A stretch of DNA of 31,240 nucleotides. It comes from a virus. Positions within the stretch are counted from its first letter, which is position 1, and each line of letters begins with the position of its first letter. The stretch spans positions 1 through 31,240 of IMG/VR virus record IMGVR_UViG_3300025085_000111. One strand, given 5' to 3'. Positions 1-6,969 of the stretch are shown in pieces. The notes under the pieces were generated by a model. The model saw only the letters and a list, made by a program, of their open reading frames with translations, was not told where the DNA came from and did not search any database. The translations under genes were made by a program, and so were the position numbers.

Positions 1-2
1 CC

Positions 3-152
3 TACATAGAGGACGAAATAAAGGCCGTGGAGAGGGCATTGGACGAGGCCATGTGGGAGGGTGAGGCAGATCGGTCTAGGCTACTCACAGATGAGCTAAG
101 GATCTTACAAACATCTCTTAGACTTGGGGAGGAATATGTCACAAGCTGGTGA
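3..152 (+). CDS. 3' end of an unidentified early gene (partial)
   Basis: An open frame enters the window at its left edge and ends at TGA 150-152, giving 49 visible residues. The fragment is highly charged, with many Glu, Asp and Arg, and probably helical, ending in the residues SW. No catalytic motif is visible and I do not recognise the family. Its last 17 bases overlap the next small gene, which starts at ATG 136, so it belongs to the same + strand operon as the replication genes. The start lies outside the window. Confidence 0.6.
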   Translation, partial: YIEDEIKAVERALDEAMWEGEADRSRLLTDELRILQTSLRLGEEYVTSW

Positions 153-258
153 GGTAGTCGGGGTGGTGGTGTTGTTGGCATTACTGATGCGGTTTGATCT
201 GATACTTTATGTGCTGTATCTTTTTTCTAGGTATGTGAAGAAAGTTGTTGACAGATGA
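136..258 (+). CDS. 40-aa membrane microprotein
   Basis: This 40-residue frame starts at ATG 136, three bases after a strong GGAGG at 128-132. It has one long hydrophobic stretch, about residues 7-30, broken by a single Arg-Phe-Asp, followed by a basic tail (residues 32-40, rich in Lys and Arg). That is the pattern of a single-pass or hairpin membrane protein with a cytoplasmic basic end. It overlaps the preceding gene by 17 bases and the next short frame by ATGA. The function is unknown; tiny membrane proteins in early phage regions can act on the host envelope or on superinfection, but nothing here proves that. Confidence 0.55.
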   Translation: MSQAGEVVGVVVLLALLMRFDLILYVLYLFSRYVKKVVDR

Positions 259-329
259 AAGATCGTGGATATAATAGACTTGTTCTGGCCCCCCGGATAT
301 ATATCTATAAGGATAGATGCTATGAATAG
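255..329 (+). CDS. 24-aa microprotein upstream of primase (possible leader peptide)
   Basis: A short frame begins at ATG 255, overlapping the previous stop as ATGA, and ends at TAG 327-329. The product is 24 residues, basic and rich in Tyr and Arg. Its end overlaps the likely primase start at ATG 322 by eight bases, so ribosomes finishing it could restart on the primase. It may be a real microprotein or only a coupling device. The alternative reading is that these bases encode the N-terminus of the primase from GTG 265; that extension lacks a good ribosome site and adds no recognisable domain. Confidence 0.35.
   Translation: MKDRGYNRLVLAPRIYIYKDRCYE
309..313 (+). promoter_or_regulatory. Ribosome binding site that decides the primase start
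   Basis: AAGGA at 309-313 lies eight bases before ATG 322. The longer alternative start, GTG 265, has only a weak purine stretch upstream. This supports ATG 322 as the true primase-helicase start. Confidence 0.5.
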
Positions 330-1914
330 ATTAACACATCAACCATGTCCCTTTGAGGATTGCTCTAGTAGTGATGCCTTTACATACTGGACGGATGATA
401 TGAATGGTAAATGCTTATCTTGTGATAGATCATACCCACATAGAGGTATGGTGTTGCAGGATTGGGCAAGAGATAAATACCCCTTGAAAGAAAGAGAGGA
501 CAACGTGACAGTATTACAGACACAACTTCTAACACCTAAGATCATGCAGTATAGAGGTGTTAAGGAAAAGACTATGGATTTCTATGGGGTGCAAAGCTTT
601 GTAGATGCAGAGGGAGAGATACAGAAACAAGCTTACATCTATCCATCAGGTGGACGTAAGATGCGTACCATGCCCAAAGACTTTAGGACAGAGGCAGGGT
701 TCAAGAGTGATGAACTGTTTGGCATGGATAAGTTCAATGCTGGATCTGCTAGGCTTGTTGTTGTAACAGAGGGAGAGGTTGATACCCTGTCTGCATTCCA
801 GATGCTTGACCATAAATATCCATGTGTATCCTTACCATCTGCGTCACCATCCAAGAAGTTATGGCAAGGTGCTGCAAAAGAATGGCTCAATAGCTTTGAT
901 AAGATTGTGTTGTCGGTTGATACGGATGATGCAGGGAATGCAATAGCAGATAAGATAGCCAACCTGTTTCCGAATAAGGTGTATCGAATACCGCATGACA
1001 AGTACAAGGATGCCAATGAGTTCCTAGAGTCTGGTGCTGCAACGTCCTATCGATCTGCATTCTACAACGCAAAGAAGTATACACCACAGAATGTATGGAA
1101 TACACCTGAACAATTCTTAGGCATCCTGCACGAAGAAGACGATGCAATGTACCTACCCACAGGTATTGCAGCCTTTGACGAGGTAGCCTTAGGGCTAATG
1201 CAAGGACACTTGACAGTGTTCCAAGCACCCGAAGGTATTGGTAAGACAGAGTTCATGAGGTACCTAGAGTATCATATGTTGTCCAAGCACACAGATATTC
1301 CCATTGCTATCTGTCACCTTGAGGAGACAAAGAAACGTGGGTTGCTGGGGCTAGTGTCCTACAAGCTACAACGTAACCTTACCCGCAAGGATCTGATCGA
1401 CGAGGCACAGATGGGGGAGGAAGTGGATCAGGCATTGATTGAATTGACAGAGAAAGAAAACCTTTACCAGTTTACTATCGGGGTGGACGAAGATCCAATG
1501 GAGATACTAAACAGGATCAGATACTTTAGTCAGGCATGTGGTGTGAAGTATGTATTCTTCGAACCTATCCAAGACTTGGCCTACTCAAGGCAGGGTGACG
1601 AGAGTATCGAGAAGTGGTTGTCGGCTTTGTCCGTACAGCTATCCCGTATGGCGGCTGAGTTAAACGTAGGTATCGTAACCATCGCCCATGAGAACGATGA
1701 CGGGCAGATAAGGGATTGTCGGACGATTGGTAAACGTGCTAGTGTTGTTGTCAAGTTAGAGAGGGATAAGATGTCGGAGGATGACGATGACAGAAACACC
1801 ACCAAACTCTTGGTCACAAAGAACAGACCAGCAGGAACAACAGGACATGCAGGATCACTCACCTTCGACGGAGACACCTTCATGCTCAGAGAAAAGTTTG
1901 ATAGATTCTCCTGA
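322..1914 (+). CDS. T7 gp4-like DNA primase-helicase
   Basis: This bifunctional replication protein would make RNA primers and unwind DNA ahead of the phage polymerase. Numbered from ATG 322 (530 aa), it has an N-terminal zinc ribbon with Cys9, Cys14, Cys31 and Cys34. A TOPRIM primase domain follows, with the acidic motif TEGEVDTLSAF and then VDTDDAGNAIAD. The C-terminal half is a DnaB/RecA-type helicase: Walker A APEGIGKTEF near residue 310, an H1a-like CHLEE, a Walker B-like VFFEPIQDL, and a C-terminal TKNRPAGTTG like the DNA-binding part of T7 gp4. The size is close to T7 gp4A (566 aa). A GTG at 265 would add 19 residues but has a poor ribosome site. The DNA polymerase gene follows 39 bases later. 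The first zinc pair is CX4C, not CX2C as in T7. Confidence 0.93.
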   Translation: MNRLTHQPCPFEDCSSSDAFTYWTDDMNGKCLSCDRSYPHRGMVLQDWARDKYPLKEREDNVTVLQTQLLTPKIMQYRGVKEKTMDFYGVQSFVDAEGEIQKQAYIYPSGGRKMRTMPKDFRTEAGFKSDELFGMDKFNAGSARLVVVTEGEVDTLSAFQMLDHKYPCVSLPSASPSKKLWQGAAKEWLNSFDKIVLSVDTDDAGNAIADKIANLFPNKVYRIPHDKYKDANEFLESGAATSYRSAFYNAKKYTPQNVWNTPEQFLGILHEEDDAMYLPTGIAAFDEVALGLMQGHLTVFQAPEGIGKTEFMRYLEYHMLSKHTDIPIAICHLEETKKRGLLGLVSYKLQRNLTRKDLIDEAQMGEEVDQALIELTEKENLYQFTIGVDEDPMEILNRIRYFSQACGVKYVFFEPIQDLAYSRQGDESIEKWLSALSVQLSRMAAELNVGIVTIAHENDDGQIRDCRTIGKRASVVVKLERDKMSEDDDDRNTTKLLVTKNRPAGTTGHAGSLTFDGDTFMLREKFDRFS

Positions 1915-1953
1915 TGATCCGCATGATGAAGTCATACATTGGATAGGTAAGTT

Positions 1954-3840
1954 ATGAAGATAGTAGCAATGGACATAGAAACAGATAGCTTAGATGCTAA
2001 ACACATCTGGGTTATCTGCTCAAAGGATGTCAACACAGGTGAGGCCCATGTGTTTAGGAACCTTACCTCTGATGCTGCAGAGATGCAGAGATTTAAAACC
2101 TACTGCAAGGGGGTGAGCAAATATGTTTTTCACAATGGCATTGGTTTTGATGTGCCTGTCATTAATCGTTTACTTGGAGATACCATTCAACCCAGTGCTG
2201 TTGTTGACACTCTTGTTGTCTCTCGTCTTGCTGACTACAATATATCTATGGGTCATAGCCTAGATGCATGGGGCAAGAGACTTGGACTGTACAAGGGTGA
2301 CTTCAAAGACTTCGAAGGTGGCTTGACACAAGAGATGGAAGACTACTGCATCAATGATGTAGAGGTGACTGTTAAATTGTTCAACAAATTCAAGGGTATG
2401 ATCTTCGACAAGCAATGGTCTAAGGCTCTACGCATGGAGCATGACATTCAGATCATCTGCCATGACATGCACACCAATGGGTTTAAGTTTGACGAGGACA
2501 TGGCAGAGGAATATCTGGGCGGTGTGCTAACACGCATGGCAGAGTTAGAGGCACAGTTCCAGATCGACTTCCCGCCTAAGCTTGTCGAGGTCAACCGTAT
2601 CAAGTATCGGATGAAGGCAGATGGTAGCCTGTACAAGAATGTAACGGATGCCCTTGGCAAGTACAGTAAGACATACAAGGATGGGGAGGATCTGGTATGC
2701 ATGGAGTATGTACCATTCAATCCCGGATCTACACCACAGAGGATCGACAGGCTGTGGGATGCAGGGTGGCAACCAGTGGACAAGACCAAGGGGTATCTAA
2801 AGTTTGAACGTGAACGGATACCAGATCAAACACGGTCAGCTAAGTTTGCCAAGTATGGGTGGATGTGCAATGAGACTAATCTCAACACACTACCTGATGA
2901 TGCACCCTCAGGGGCTAAGGCATTGGCTGAGTGGTTGACACTAGAAGGTAGACGATCCAGTCTTGACGAGTGGTTGAAGTGTGTAGGCAAGGACGGTAGA
3001 ATACATGGTAAGTTCCATCACATTGGGGCATGGACGGGTAGGCTGTCACACTCTGCACCTAACCAAGCAAACATCCCTGCAGCCTTCCACGGCACACCGA
3101 AGACAGATGTGGAGAGGGTGAAGGCTAAGTATGACGGACCATTCAGAGGATTGTGGACGGTAGAAGAAGGCAACTATCTTGTGGGTACAGATGCAGAAGG
3201 TATCCAGCTACGCATACTGGCAGACCTGATGGAGAGCCAAGAGTACATAGATGCTATCATCACAGGTAAGAAGGAAGACGAGACAGACATCCACAACCTA
3301 AACCGTAAGGCTCTTGGCCTACCACATATCACCAGAGATATGGCTAAGACTTTCATCTACGCCTTCCTGCTAGGTGCAGGTACTAACAAGATCGGGCAGA
3401 TCCTCAAGACATCTACGGGTCAGGCTGGTCAGGCTGTTAACAACTTCATGGATAGTATCACTGGCCTCAAGAAACTAAAGACTAAAGTAATTCCTGCCAT
3501 TGCAGAGAGAGGCTACTTCAGAGGGTATGACAGTCGCAGGGTTGTTGTCCCGAATGAACATAAGACCTTGGCAGGTATGTTGCAGAATGGTGAAAGTACC
3601 ATCATGAAGTGGGCTACCCGCAAGTGGATAGAGGATGCAACAAAAGAAAAGATTAAGTTCAAGCTGGTCACATGGCCGCATGATGAATGGCAGACAGAGG
3701 TAGAAGGATCGTTAGATGCAGCAGAAAGATTAGGGGAAATACAACGTAACTCTATTGAGTGGACAGGCTTAGAGCTAAACATCATGTGCCCCCTTGCAGG
3801 TTCTACAGATATTGGTAAATCTTGGCTTGACACACACTAG
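1954..3840 (+). CDS. Family A DNA polymerase, T7 gp5-like, with 3'-5' exonuclease
   Basis: This is the phage replicative polymerase. The 3'-5' proofreading domain shows Exo I (Asp7, Glu9), Exo II (NGIGFD, residues 61-66) and Exo III (Tyr131, Asp135). The polymerase domain shows motif A DAEGIQLRILADLM with Asp413, motif B RDMAKTFIYAFLLGAG with Lys465 and Tyr469, and motif C PHDEW with His576, Asp577 and Glu578. The length (628 aa) is slightly under T7 gp5 (704 aa). Tyr469 aligns with T7 Tyr526, the position of E. coli Pol I Phe762, and is associated with efficient dideoxynucleotide use. Four residues on, T7 has Tyr530 but this protein has Leu473. No thioredoxin-binding loop could be judged by eye. 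It lies between primase-helicase and the ssDNA-binding protein. Confidence 0.96.
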   Translation: MKIVAMDIETDSLDAKHIWVICSKDVNTGEAHVFRNLTSDAAEMQRFKTYCKGVSKYVFHNGIGFDVPVINRLLGDTIQPSAVVDTLVVSRLADYNISMGHSLDAWGKRLGLYKGDFKDFEGGLTQEMEDYCINDVEVTVKLFNKFKGMIFDKQWSKALRMEHDIQIICHDMHTNGFKFDEDMAEEYLGGVLTRMAELEAQFQIDFPPKLVEVNRIKYRMKADGSLYKNVTDALGKYSKTYKDGEDLVCMEYVPFNPGSTPQRIDRLWDAGWQPVDKTKGYLKFERERIPDQTRSAKFAKYGWMCNETNLNTLPDDAPSGAKALAEWLTLEGRRSSLDEWLKCVGKDGRIHGKFHHIGAWTGRLSHSAPNQANIPAAFHGTPKTDVERVKAKYDGPFRGLWTVEEGNYLVGTDAEGIQLRILADLMESQEYIDAIITGKKEDETDIHNLNRKALGLPHITRDMAKTFIYAFLLGAGTNKIGQILKTSTGQAGQAVNNFMDSITGLKKLKTKVIPAIAERGYFRGYDSRRVVVPNEHKTLAGMLQNGESTIMKWATRKWIEDATKEKIKFKLVTWPHDEWQTEVEGSLDAAERLGEIQRNSIEWTGLELNIMCPLAGSTDIGKSWLDTH

Positions 3841-3887
3841 AATATAAGATACAAACGAATCACGAAACGCCAGCATAGGAGATTAGC

Positions 3888-4376
3888 ATGGCAAAATATC
3901 AAGACGTAACAACTACAGGCACCATCGAGTGGGCACGAATCTTTGAGAACAACCGTGACATGAATGGTTACGAAGGTTCCTATGTGGAATGTGAAGGTGC
4001 ATACACATTGAACCAGATCTTATCTAAGGATGAGTTCACAAAGCTTCAGGCCACAGGGTCACAGAAGAAGCCTAACCAGAAACGACTGATGGAAGGTCAA
4101 CTGTCTATCAAGTTTGAACGTAAGCACAAGGTCACTCGTCGTGATGGTTCTGTCTTACCTCAAGCAGGTGGAGCACCAAAGGTAACTGATGCTGATGGTA
4201 ATCCTTGGACAGAAGAGATGGGTCTGATCGGCAATGGATCTACTGCAGAGGTGACTAACCTTATCACCACCTTCAAAGGTCAGGATGGTAAGATGTATAG
4301 TCGTACCACACTGACTGGTCTTAAAATCCTTGAGCACATCAAGCATGAGGAGAAAGCAGAGGAGATGGGTTGGTAA
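3888..4376 (+). CDS. Single-stranded DNA-binding protein, T7 gp2.5-like
   Basis: The 162-residue product probably coats single-stranded DNA during replication and recruits the polymerase and helicase. The segment with GLIGNGSTAEV followed by a basic/aromatic strand resembles the core of T7 gp2.5 (PIIGGGS). The C-terminus is acidic and ends in an aromatic residue (EEKAEEMGW), matching the acidic, aromatic-ended tail by which gp2.5-type proteins bind their partners. It follows the polymerase gene after 47 bases with a good ribosome site (AGGAGA, about 3877-3882). The family call rests on the tail, length and neighbourhood, not on a full alignment, so another DNA-binding fold is possible. Confidence 0.7.
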   Translation: MAKYQDVTTTGTIEWARIFENNRDMNGYEGSYVECEGAYTLNQILSKDEFTKLQATGSQKKPNQKRLMEGQLSIKFERKHKVTRRDGSVLPQAGGAPKVTDADGNPWTEEMGLIGNGSTAEVTNLITTFKGQDGKMYSRTTLTGLKILEHIKHEEKAEEMGW

Positions 4377-4489
4377 TGGAAAACATTATCCTGAATATAA
4401 TTGCTGCCTTTGTATTGGGGATGACAGTAGCATTCCTGATTGAGACACATCAACTGAAGAAGAAAATTAAACAGATATTGGAAGACTAA
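4376..4489 (+). CDS. 37-aa single-pass membrane microprotein
   Basis: ATG 4376 overlaps the previous stop as TAATG. The product is 37 residues: a hydrophobic stretch from about residue 4 to 22, then a basic/charged tail (HQLKKKIKQILED). It looks like one transmembrane helix with a short cytoplasmic amphipathic tail. It sits between the ssDNA-binding protein and thyX, and its stop is two bases before the thyX start, which suggests translational coupling. Function is unknown. It is too short for most gene callers and is likely to be missed in relatives. Confidence 0.5.
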   Translation: MENIILNIIAAFVLGMTVAFLIETHQLKKKIKQILED

Positions 4490-4491
4490 AA

Positions 4492-5151
4492 ATGATTGTA
4501 GCATCTTACATTGATCACATGGGTACTGACTTGTCGGTAGTCAACAGTGCACGAGTTTCCTTCGGTAAGAAGTCTGACTTCATGCCAAGGGTGCATAACG
4601 GTGAGGCTAAGGTGCTACAACCAAAGGACGCCAAGTTGATCAAGTACCTAGCTAAACACAAGCACCTCTCACCCTTCGGACATGCCTTTGCATCGTTCCA
4701 CGTTAAGGCACCTGTGTTCGTAGCTAGGCAACTTGTCAAGCATAAGTTCTTACGTTGGAATGAGATTAGTCGTAGGTATGTGGACAGTGAAGTTGAGTTC
4801 TTCTCACCTAAAGAATGGAGAGGACGTAGTGCTGACAAGAAGCAAGGGTCTGCTGGTGTCGTGGAAGTTAGAGGTAGTGTACCAGTTGGTAGGGCTATGT
4901 ATGCTTGCAAAGATGCTTATGAAGGTTTACTTAAAGCTGGTGTCTGCCCAGAGCAAGCCCGGATGGTGCTACCCCAGAGCATGATGACTGAGTGGTACTG
5001 GTCAGGTAGTTTGGATGCATTTGCTGACATGTGTAACCTACGATGTAAGCCCGACACACAAGCAGAGACAGCAGAGGTAGCATGGGATATTGATCGTATG
5101 ATGATTAAATTATTTCCTGTAAGTTGGAAAGCATTGAGGGATAGTGACTGA
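4492..5151 (+). CDS. thyX: Flavin-dependent thymidylate synthase ThyX
   Basis: ThyX methylates dUMP to dTMP using FAD, NADPH and methylene-tetrahydrofolate, supplying thymidine for phage DNA. The product is 219 aa, in the usual ThyX range. The signature motif is KHKFLRWNEISRRY at residues 83-96; it matches the family RHRX7S pattern except that both arginines are lysines (Lys83, His84, Lys85, Ser93). Further ThyX-typical stretches are ARMVLPQ and the later TEWYWSGSLDAFADMCNLR. The gene starts two bases after the upstream microprotein gene and is followed by microprotein genes at an ATGA junction. It works in the same pathway as the ribonucleotide reductase at 7844-9754. Confidence 0.93.
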   Translation: MIVASYIDHMGTDLSVVNSARVSFGKKSDFMPRVHNGEAKVLQPKDAKLIKYLAKHKHLSPFGHAFASFHVKAPVFVARQLVKHKFLRWNEISRRYVDSEVEFFSPKEWRGRSADKKQGSAGVVEVRGSVPVGRAMYACKDAYEGLLKAGVCPEQARMVLPQSMMTEWYWSGSLDAFADMCNLRCKPDTQAETAEVAWDIDRMMIKLFPVSWKALRDSD

Positions 5152-5306
5152 TGAGAGGTAATATCAACGGAGCAATCAAGGCGTCAGCTATTGTAGCATT
5201 ACTTATAGCTGCACCGCCCGTACTAATAGCAATGACATACGATGAGTATCCAAAGTACTGCAAGCTATCGATCTTACTACCATGTATAGGAGTTAGTAAT
5301 GACTAA
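5151..5306 (+). CDS. 51-aa small protein with hydrophobic N-terminal segment
   Basis: ATG 5151 shares its first base with the thyX stop. The 51-residue product has a short basic start, a hydrophobic stretch of about 17-18 residues (11-28), then DEYPKYCK and a second hydrophobic patch with a second Cys. It could be a membrane-anchored or exported small protein with its two cysteines outside the membrane. Its end overlaps the next microprotein gene (ATG 5299) by eight bases. No family recognised. Confidence 0.5.
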   Translation: MRGNINGAIKASAIVALLIAAPPVLIAMTYDEYPKYCKLSILLPCIGVSND

Positions 5307-5382
5307 GAAACTAAAGAAATGTGTAAGCTGTGGTGGACCTGCCAAAGAAGACTTCTGTGATTTTTGTTTAAGGGAAGAGTGA
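5299..5382 (+). CDS. 27-aa zinc-ribbon microprotein
   Basis: This 27-residue frame starts at ATG 5299 inside the end of the previous gene and stops at TGA 5380-5382, which overlaps the next start as TGATG. It contains two CXXC pairs, CVSC (Cys8, Cys11) and CDFC (Cys20, Cys23), within a Lys-rich sequence: a minimal zinc ribbon or knuckle. Such a small zinc module could bind nucleic acid or a host protein. The paired cysteines and the tight overlaps on both sides argue that it is a real gene, although it is very short. Confidence 0.55.
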   Translation: MTKKLKKCVSCGGPAKEDFCDFCLREE

Positions 5383-5618
5383 TGTACACTGTAGAGTTTG
5401 AATCTGATGCATCTGTTGTCACAACCTTAGATGATAACAACAAGTTTGAGGATGTTGAGTTGGTGATTGCAGAGGATGGTACTGTCTACCTCAGACAATT
5501 CGATGAGGCTATGCAAGAACATCAGATAATTTACATGTCCTACCAACAGATGATGGATCTTATGGCATCCCTTCAGTCACCAGAGGGTGCCTTTAGATTG
5601 CATATGCAAAACAAATGA
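5382..5618 (+). CDS. Hypothetical acidic protein, 78 aa
   Basis: ATG 5382 is preferred over the in-frame TTG 5364 because it makes a TGATG junction with the zinc-ribbon gene and has AGGGAAG at 5371-5377. The product is acidic, with an N-terminal half predicted by eye to be beta-rich and a Met/Gln-rich helical second half (residues about 40-65). No catalytic motif is seen. It overlaps the next gene by ATGA. Its place among tiny genes between thyX and a nuclease gene suggests an accessory early function, not core replication. Confidence 0.65.
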   Translation: MYTVEFESDASVVTTLDDNNKFEDVELVIAEDGTVYLRQFDEAMQEHQIIYMSYQQMMDLMASLQSPEGAFRLHMQNK

Positions 5619-5797
5619 TAGATACAACAAATGCAATACTACTTATCAATCTAGTTATCAGCCTATACTTAGCTTGGAAACTCTACATCATTGAAGAAGA
5701 GCTTGACGAGTTAGCTGGTTGGTCTATAATAAGCATCATAAACATAGCAAAGAAGTTAGGAATACTAGATGAAACAGATAACGACACTCGTAGATGA
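5615..5797 (+). CDS. 60-aa membrane protein
   Basis: The start overlaps the previous stop as ATGA. Residues about 7-24 are a hydrophobic, leucine/isoleucine-rich segment typical of one membrane helix. It is followed by an acidic patch (EEELDEL), a second moderately hydrophobic stretch around residues 36-45 and a charged tail. It overlaps the downstream nuclease gene by 29 bases. Function unknown; it is the third small membrane protein in this 1.5-kb stretch. Confidence 0.6.
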   Translation: MIDTTNAILLINLVISLYLAWKLYIIEEELDELAGWSIISIINIAKKLGILDETDNDTRR

Positions 5798-6626
5798 TAT
5801 GTATGAAGTGATCCGGGGTGAAGGTGGCTGGGATGGTACCTCAGGCAGTCTCCTTGGTAATGGTATTGCATTGACTGCGAACCAAAGGTTTAGCAAACCA
5901 CAGGAACCCAGAGGATACCTCTCCCTGTCCTCTGTCGGTACAGCCTGTAGACGTAAGCTTTGGTACAAGGTCAACAAGTCTACCGAAGCAGAGCCTCTGG
6001 GTGCTAACACACTCTTGAAGTTCTTCTTCGGGGACATGATTGAAGAGCTTGCCTTGACGGTAGCTATGGCTGCTGGTCATGATGTAAAGGGGCTACAGGG
6101 CAAGCTAAACGTACACGGTATCAAAGGACATCGTGACGCAGTGATCGACGGTATGACAGTGGATGTTAAGTCAGCCAGTCCATACGCCTTCAAGAAGTTT
6201 AAAGATGGTACACTTCGGGATGACGATCCCTTCGGTTACATCTCACAGCTATCTTCCTATGTCTATGCAGGTAAGGATGATCCTCTTGTCACTAACAAAA
6301 CTGCAGGTGCATTCCTTGTTATTGATAAAGTTAACGGACACATCTGCTTAGATGTCTATGACTTCGAAGAAGAGTTGAAGACCAAAGAAGAAGAGATGGA
6401 AGCAGCTAAGGCCATGGTCAAAGGGGAGATCCCAGAAGAACGTATCCCACCTGTACCTCAAAGCAAGACATCACCCAACACACGCCTTGATGTTTCCTGT
6501 AGCTACTGTGAGTTCCGTAAGCTATGCTGGCCTGAGGTTCGTACCTTTCTCTACGCCAATGGCCCTCTCCATCTGGTGGATGTTGTCAACACACCCCAAG
6601 TGTACGAGGTGCAGAATGAAAGTTAG
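5769..6626 (+). CDS. PD-(D/E)XK nuclease with Cas4/RecB-like cysteine cluster
   Basis: A 285-residue nuclease of the RecB/Cas4/AddB type. Visible motifs: KGHRDAVIDG with Asp123, then VDVKSAS with Asp132 and Lys134 (motif II), and motif III QLSSY (Gln160, Tyr164). Four cysteines are placed as in Cas4 and AddB iron-sulfur domains: Cys60 before the nuclease core, and Cys244, Cys247 and Cys253 after it (CSYCEFRKLC). This predicts a [4Fe-4S]-stabilised exonuclease for recombination or host-DNA degradation. There are no cas genes nearby, so a CRISPR role is unlikely. It overlaps its neighbours by 29 and 11 bases. A DNA end-processing role resembling T7 gp6 exonuclease is plausible but inferred. Confidence 0.85.
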   Translation: MKQITTLVDDMYEVIRGEGGWDGTSGSLLGNGIALTANQRFSKPQEPRGYLSLSSVGTACRRKLWYKVNKSTEAEPLGANTLLKFFFGDMIEELALTVAMAAGHDVKGLQGKLNVHGIKGHRDAVIDGMTVDVKSASPYAFKKFKDGTLRDDDPFGYISQLSSYVYAGKDDPLVTNKTAGAFLVIDKVNGHICLDVYDFEEELKTKEEEMEAAKAMVKGEIPEERIPPVPQSKTSPNTRLDVSCSYCEFRKLCWPEVRTFLYANGPLHLVDVVNTPQVYEVQNES

Positions 6627-6969
6627 AAGTGCAAAGGATAAGGGACGTAGGCTGCAGAACCTAGTAAGGGATAGGATCTTGCAGTCCTTCCCTGAATTAG
6701 AGCTTGACACTGACATCCGTTCTGCTATCATGGGTGAGACTGGTGAGGATATAAAGCTGTCAAAGAAGGCTAGACTTTTGTTTCCGTACAGTGTTGAATG
6801 TAAGTCACTAAAGAGTATGGCAGTGTTTAGATACTTGGAGCAAGCACAAAGTAATTGTCCTACAACTGCAATGCCTCTAGTGGTTATAAAAGAAAACAGA
6901 AAGAAACCTCTGGCAGTCATAGACTTTGAATACTTTATGGGGATGATCGATGATACTAAAGATACATAG
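6616..6969 (+). CDS. Small PD-(D/E)XK nuclease, Holliday-junction-resolvase-like
   Basis: The best start is ATG 6616 (117 aa), just after GAGGT and overlapping the upstream nuclease gene by 11 bases; the frame is open further upstream but those codons duplicate the upstream gene. The core has Glu/Asp motifs at GETGEDIKLS (Asp45) and VECK (Glu61, Lys63), then a conserved-looking Gln76. The N-terminus is basic (KDKGRRLQNLVRDRI). This arrangement resembles Hjc/VRR-type endonucleases that cut branched DNA. It may do the job of T7 gp3 endonuclease I in resolving replication intermediates, but the exact family is uncertain. Confidence 0.65.
   Translation: MKVRSAKDKGRRLQNLVRDRILQSFPELELDTDIRSAIMGETGEDIKLSKKARLLFPYSVECKSLKSMAVFRYLEQAQSNCPTTAMPLVVIKENRKKPLAVIDFEYFMGMIDDTKDT

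Noticed and set aside
265-321. GTG 265 as start of the primase-helicase
   Set aside because: Weak ribosome site, no domain in the added 19 residues, and a better site (AAGGA) before ATG 322. Kept only as an alternative.
448-545. Internal start giving a short primase-helicase like T7 gp4B
   Set aside because: Candidate ATGs after the zinc domain have no properly spaced ribosome site.
887-1228. Antisense frames across the primase gene (also 639-1016 and 1581-1883)
   Set aside because: No start context, strange composition and opposite to a well-supported gene.
1915-1953. Ten-codon frame between primase and polymerase genes
   Set aside because: Too short and without a ribosome site; likely chance.
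6487-6615. N-terminal extension of the small nuclease frame
   Set aside because: Overlaps the upstream nuclease gene for over 120 bases; ATG 6616 has a ribosome site and starts where the motif-bearing protein begins.
5769-6626. Reading the Cas4-like nuclease as part of a CRISPR system
   Set aside because: No cas1/cas2, no repeats and no array anywhere in the window; phage replication genes surround it.
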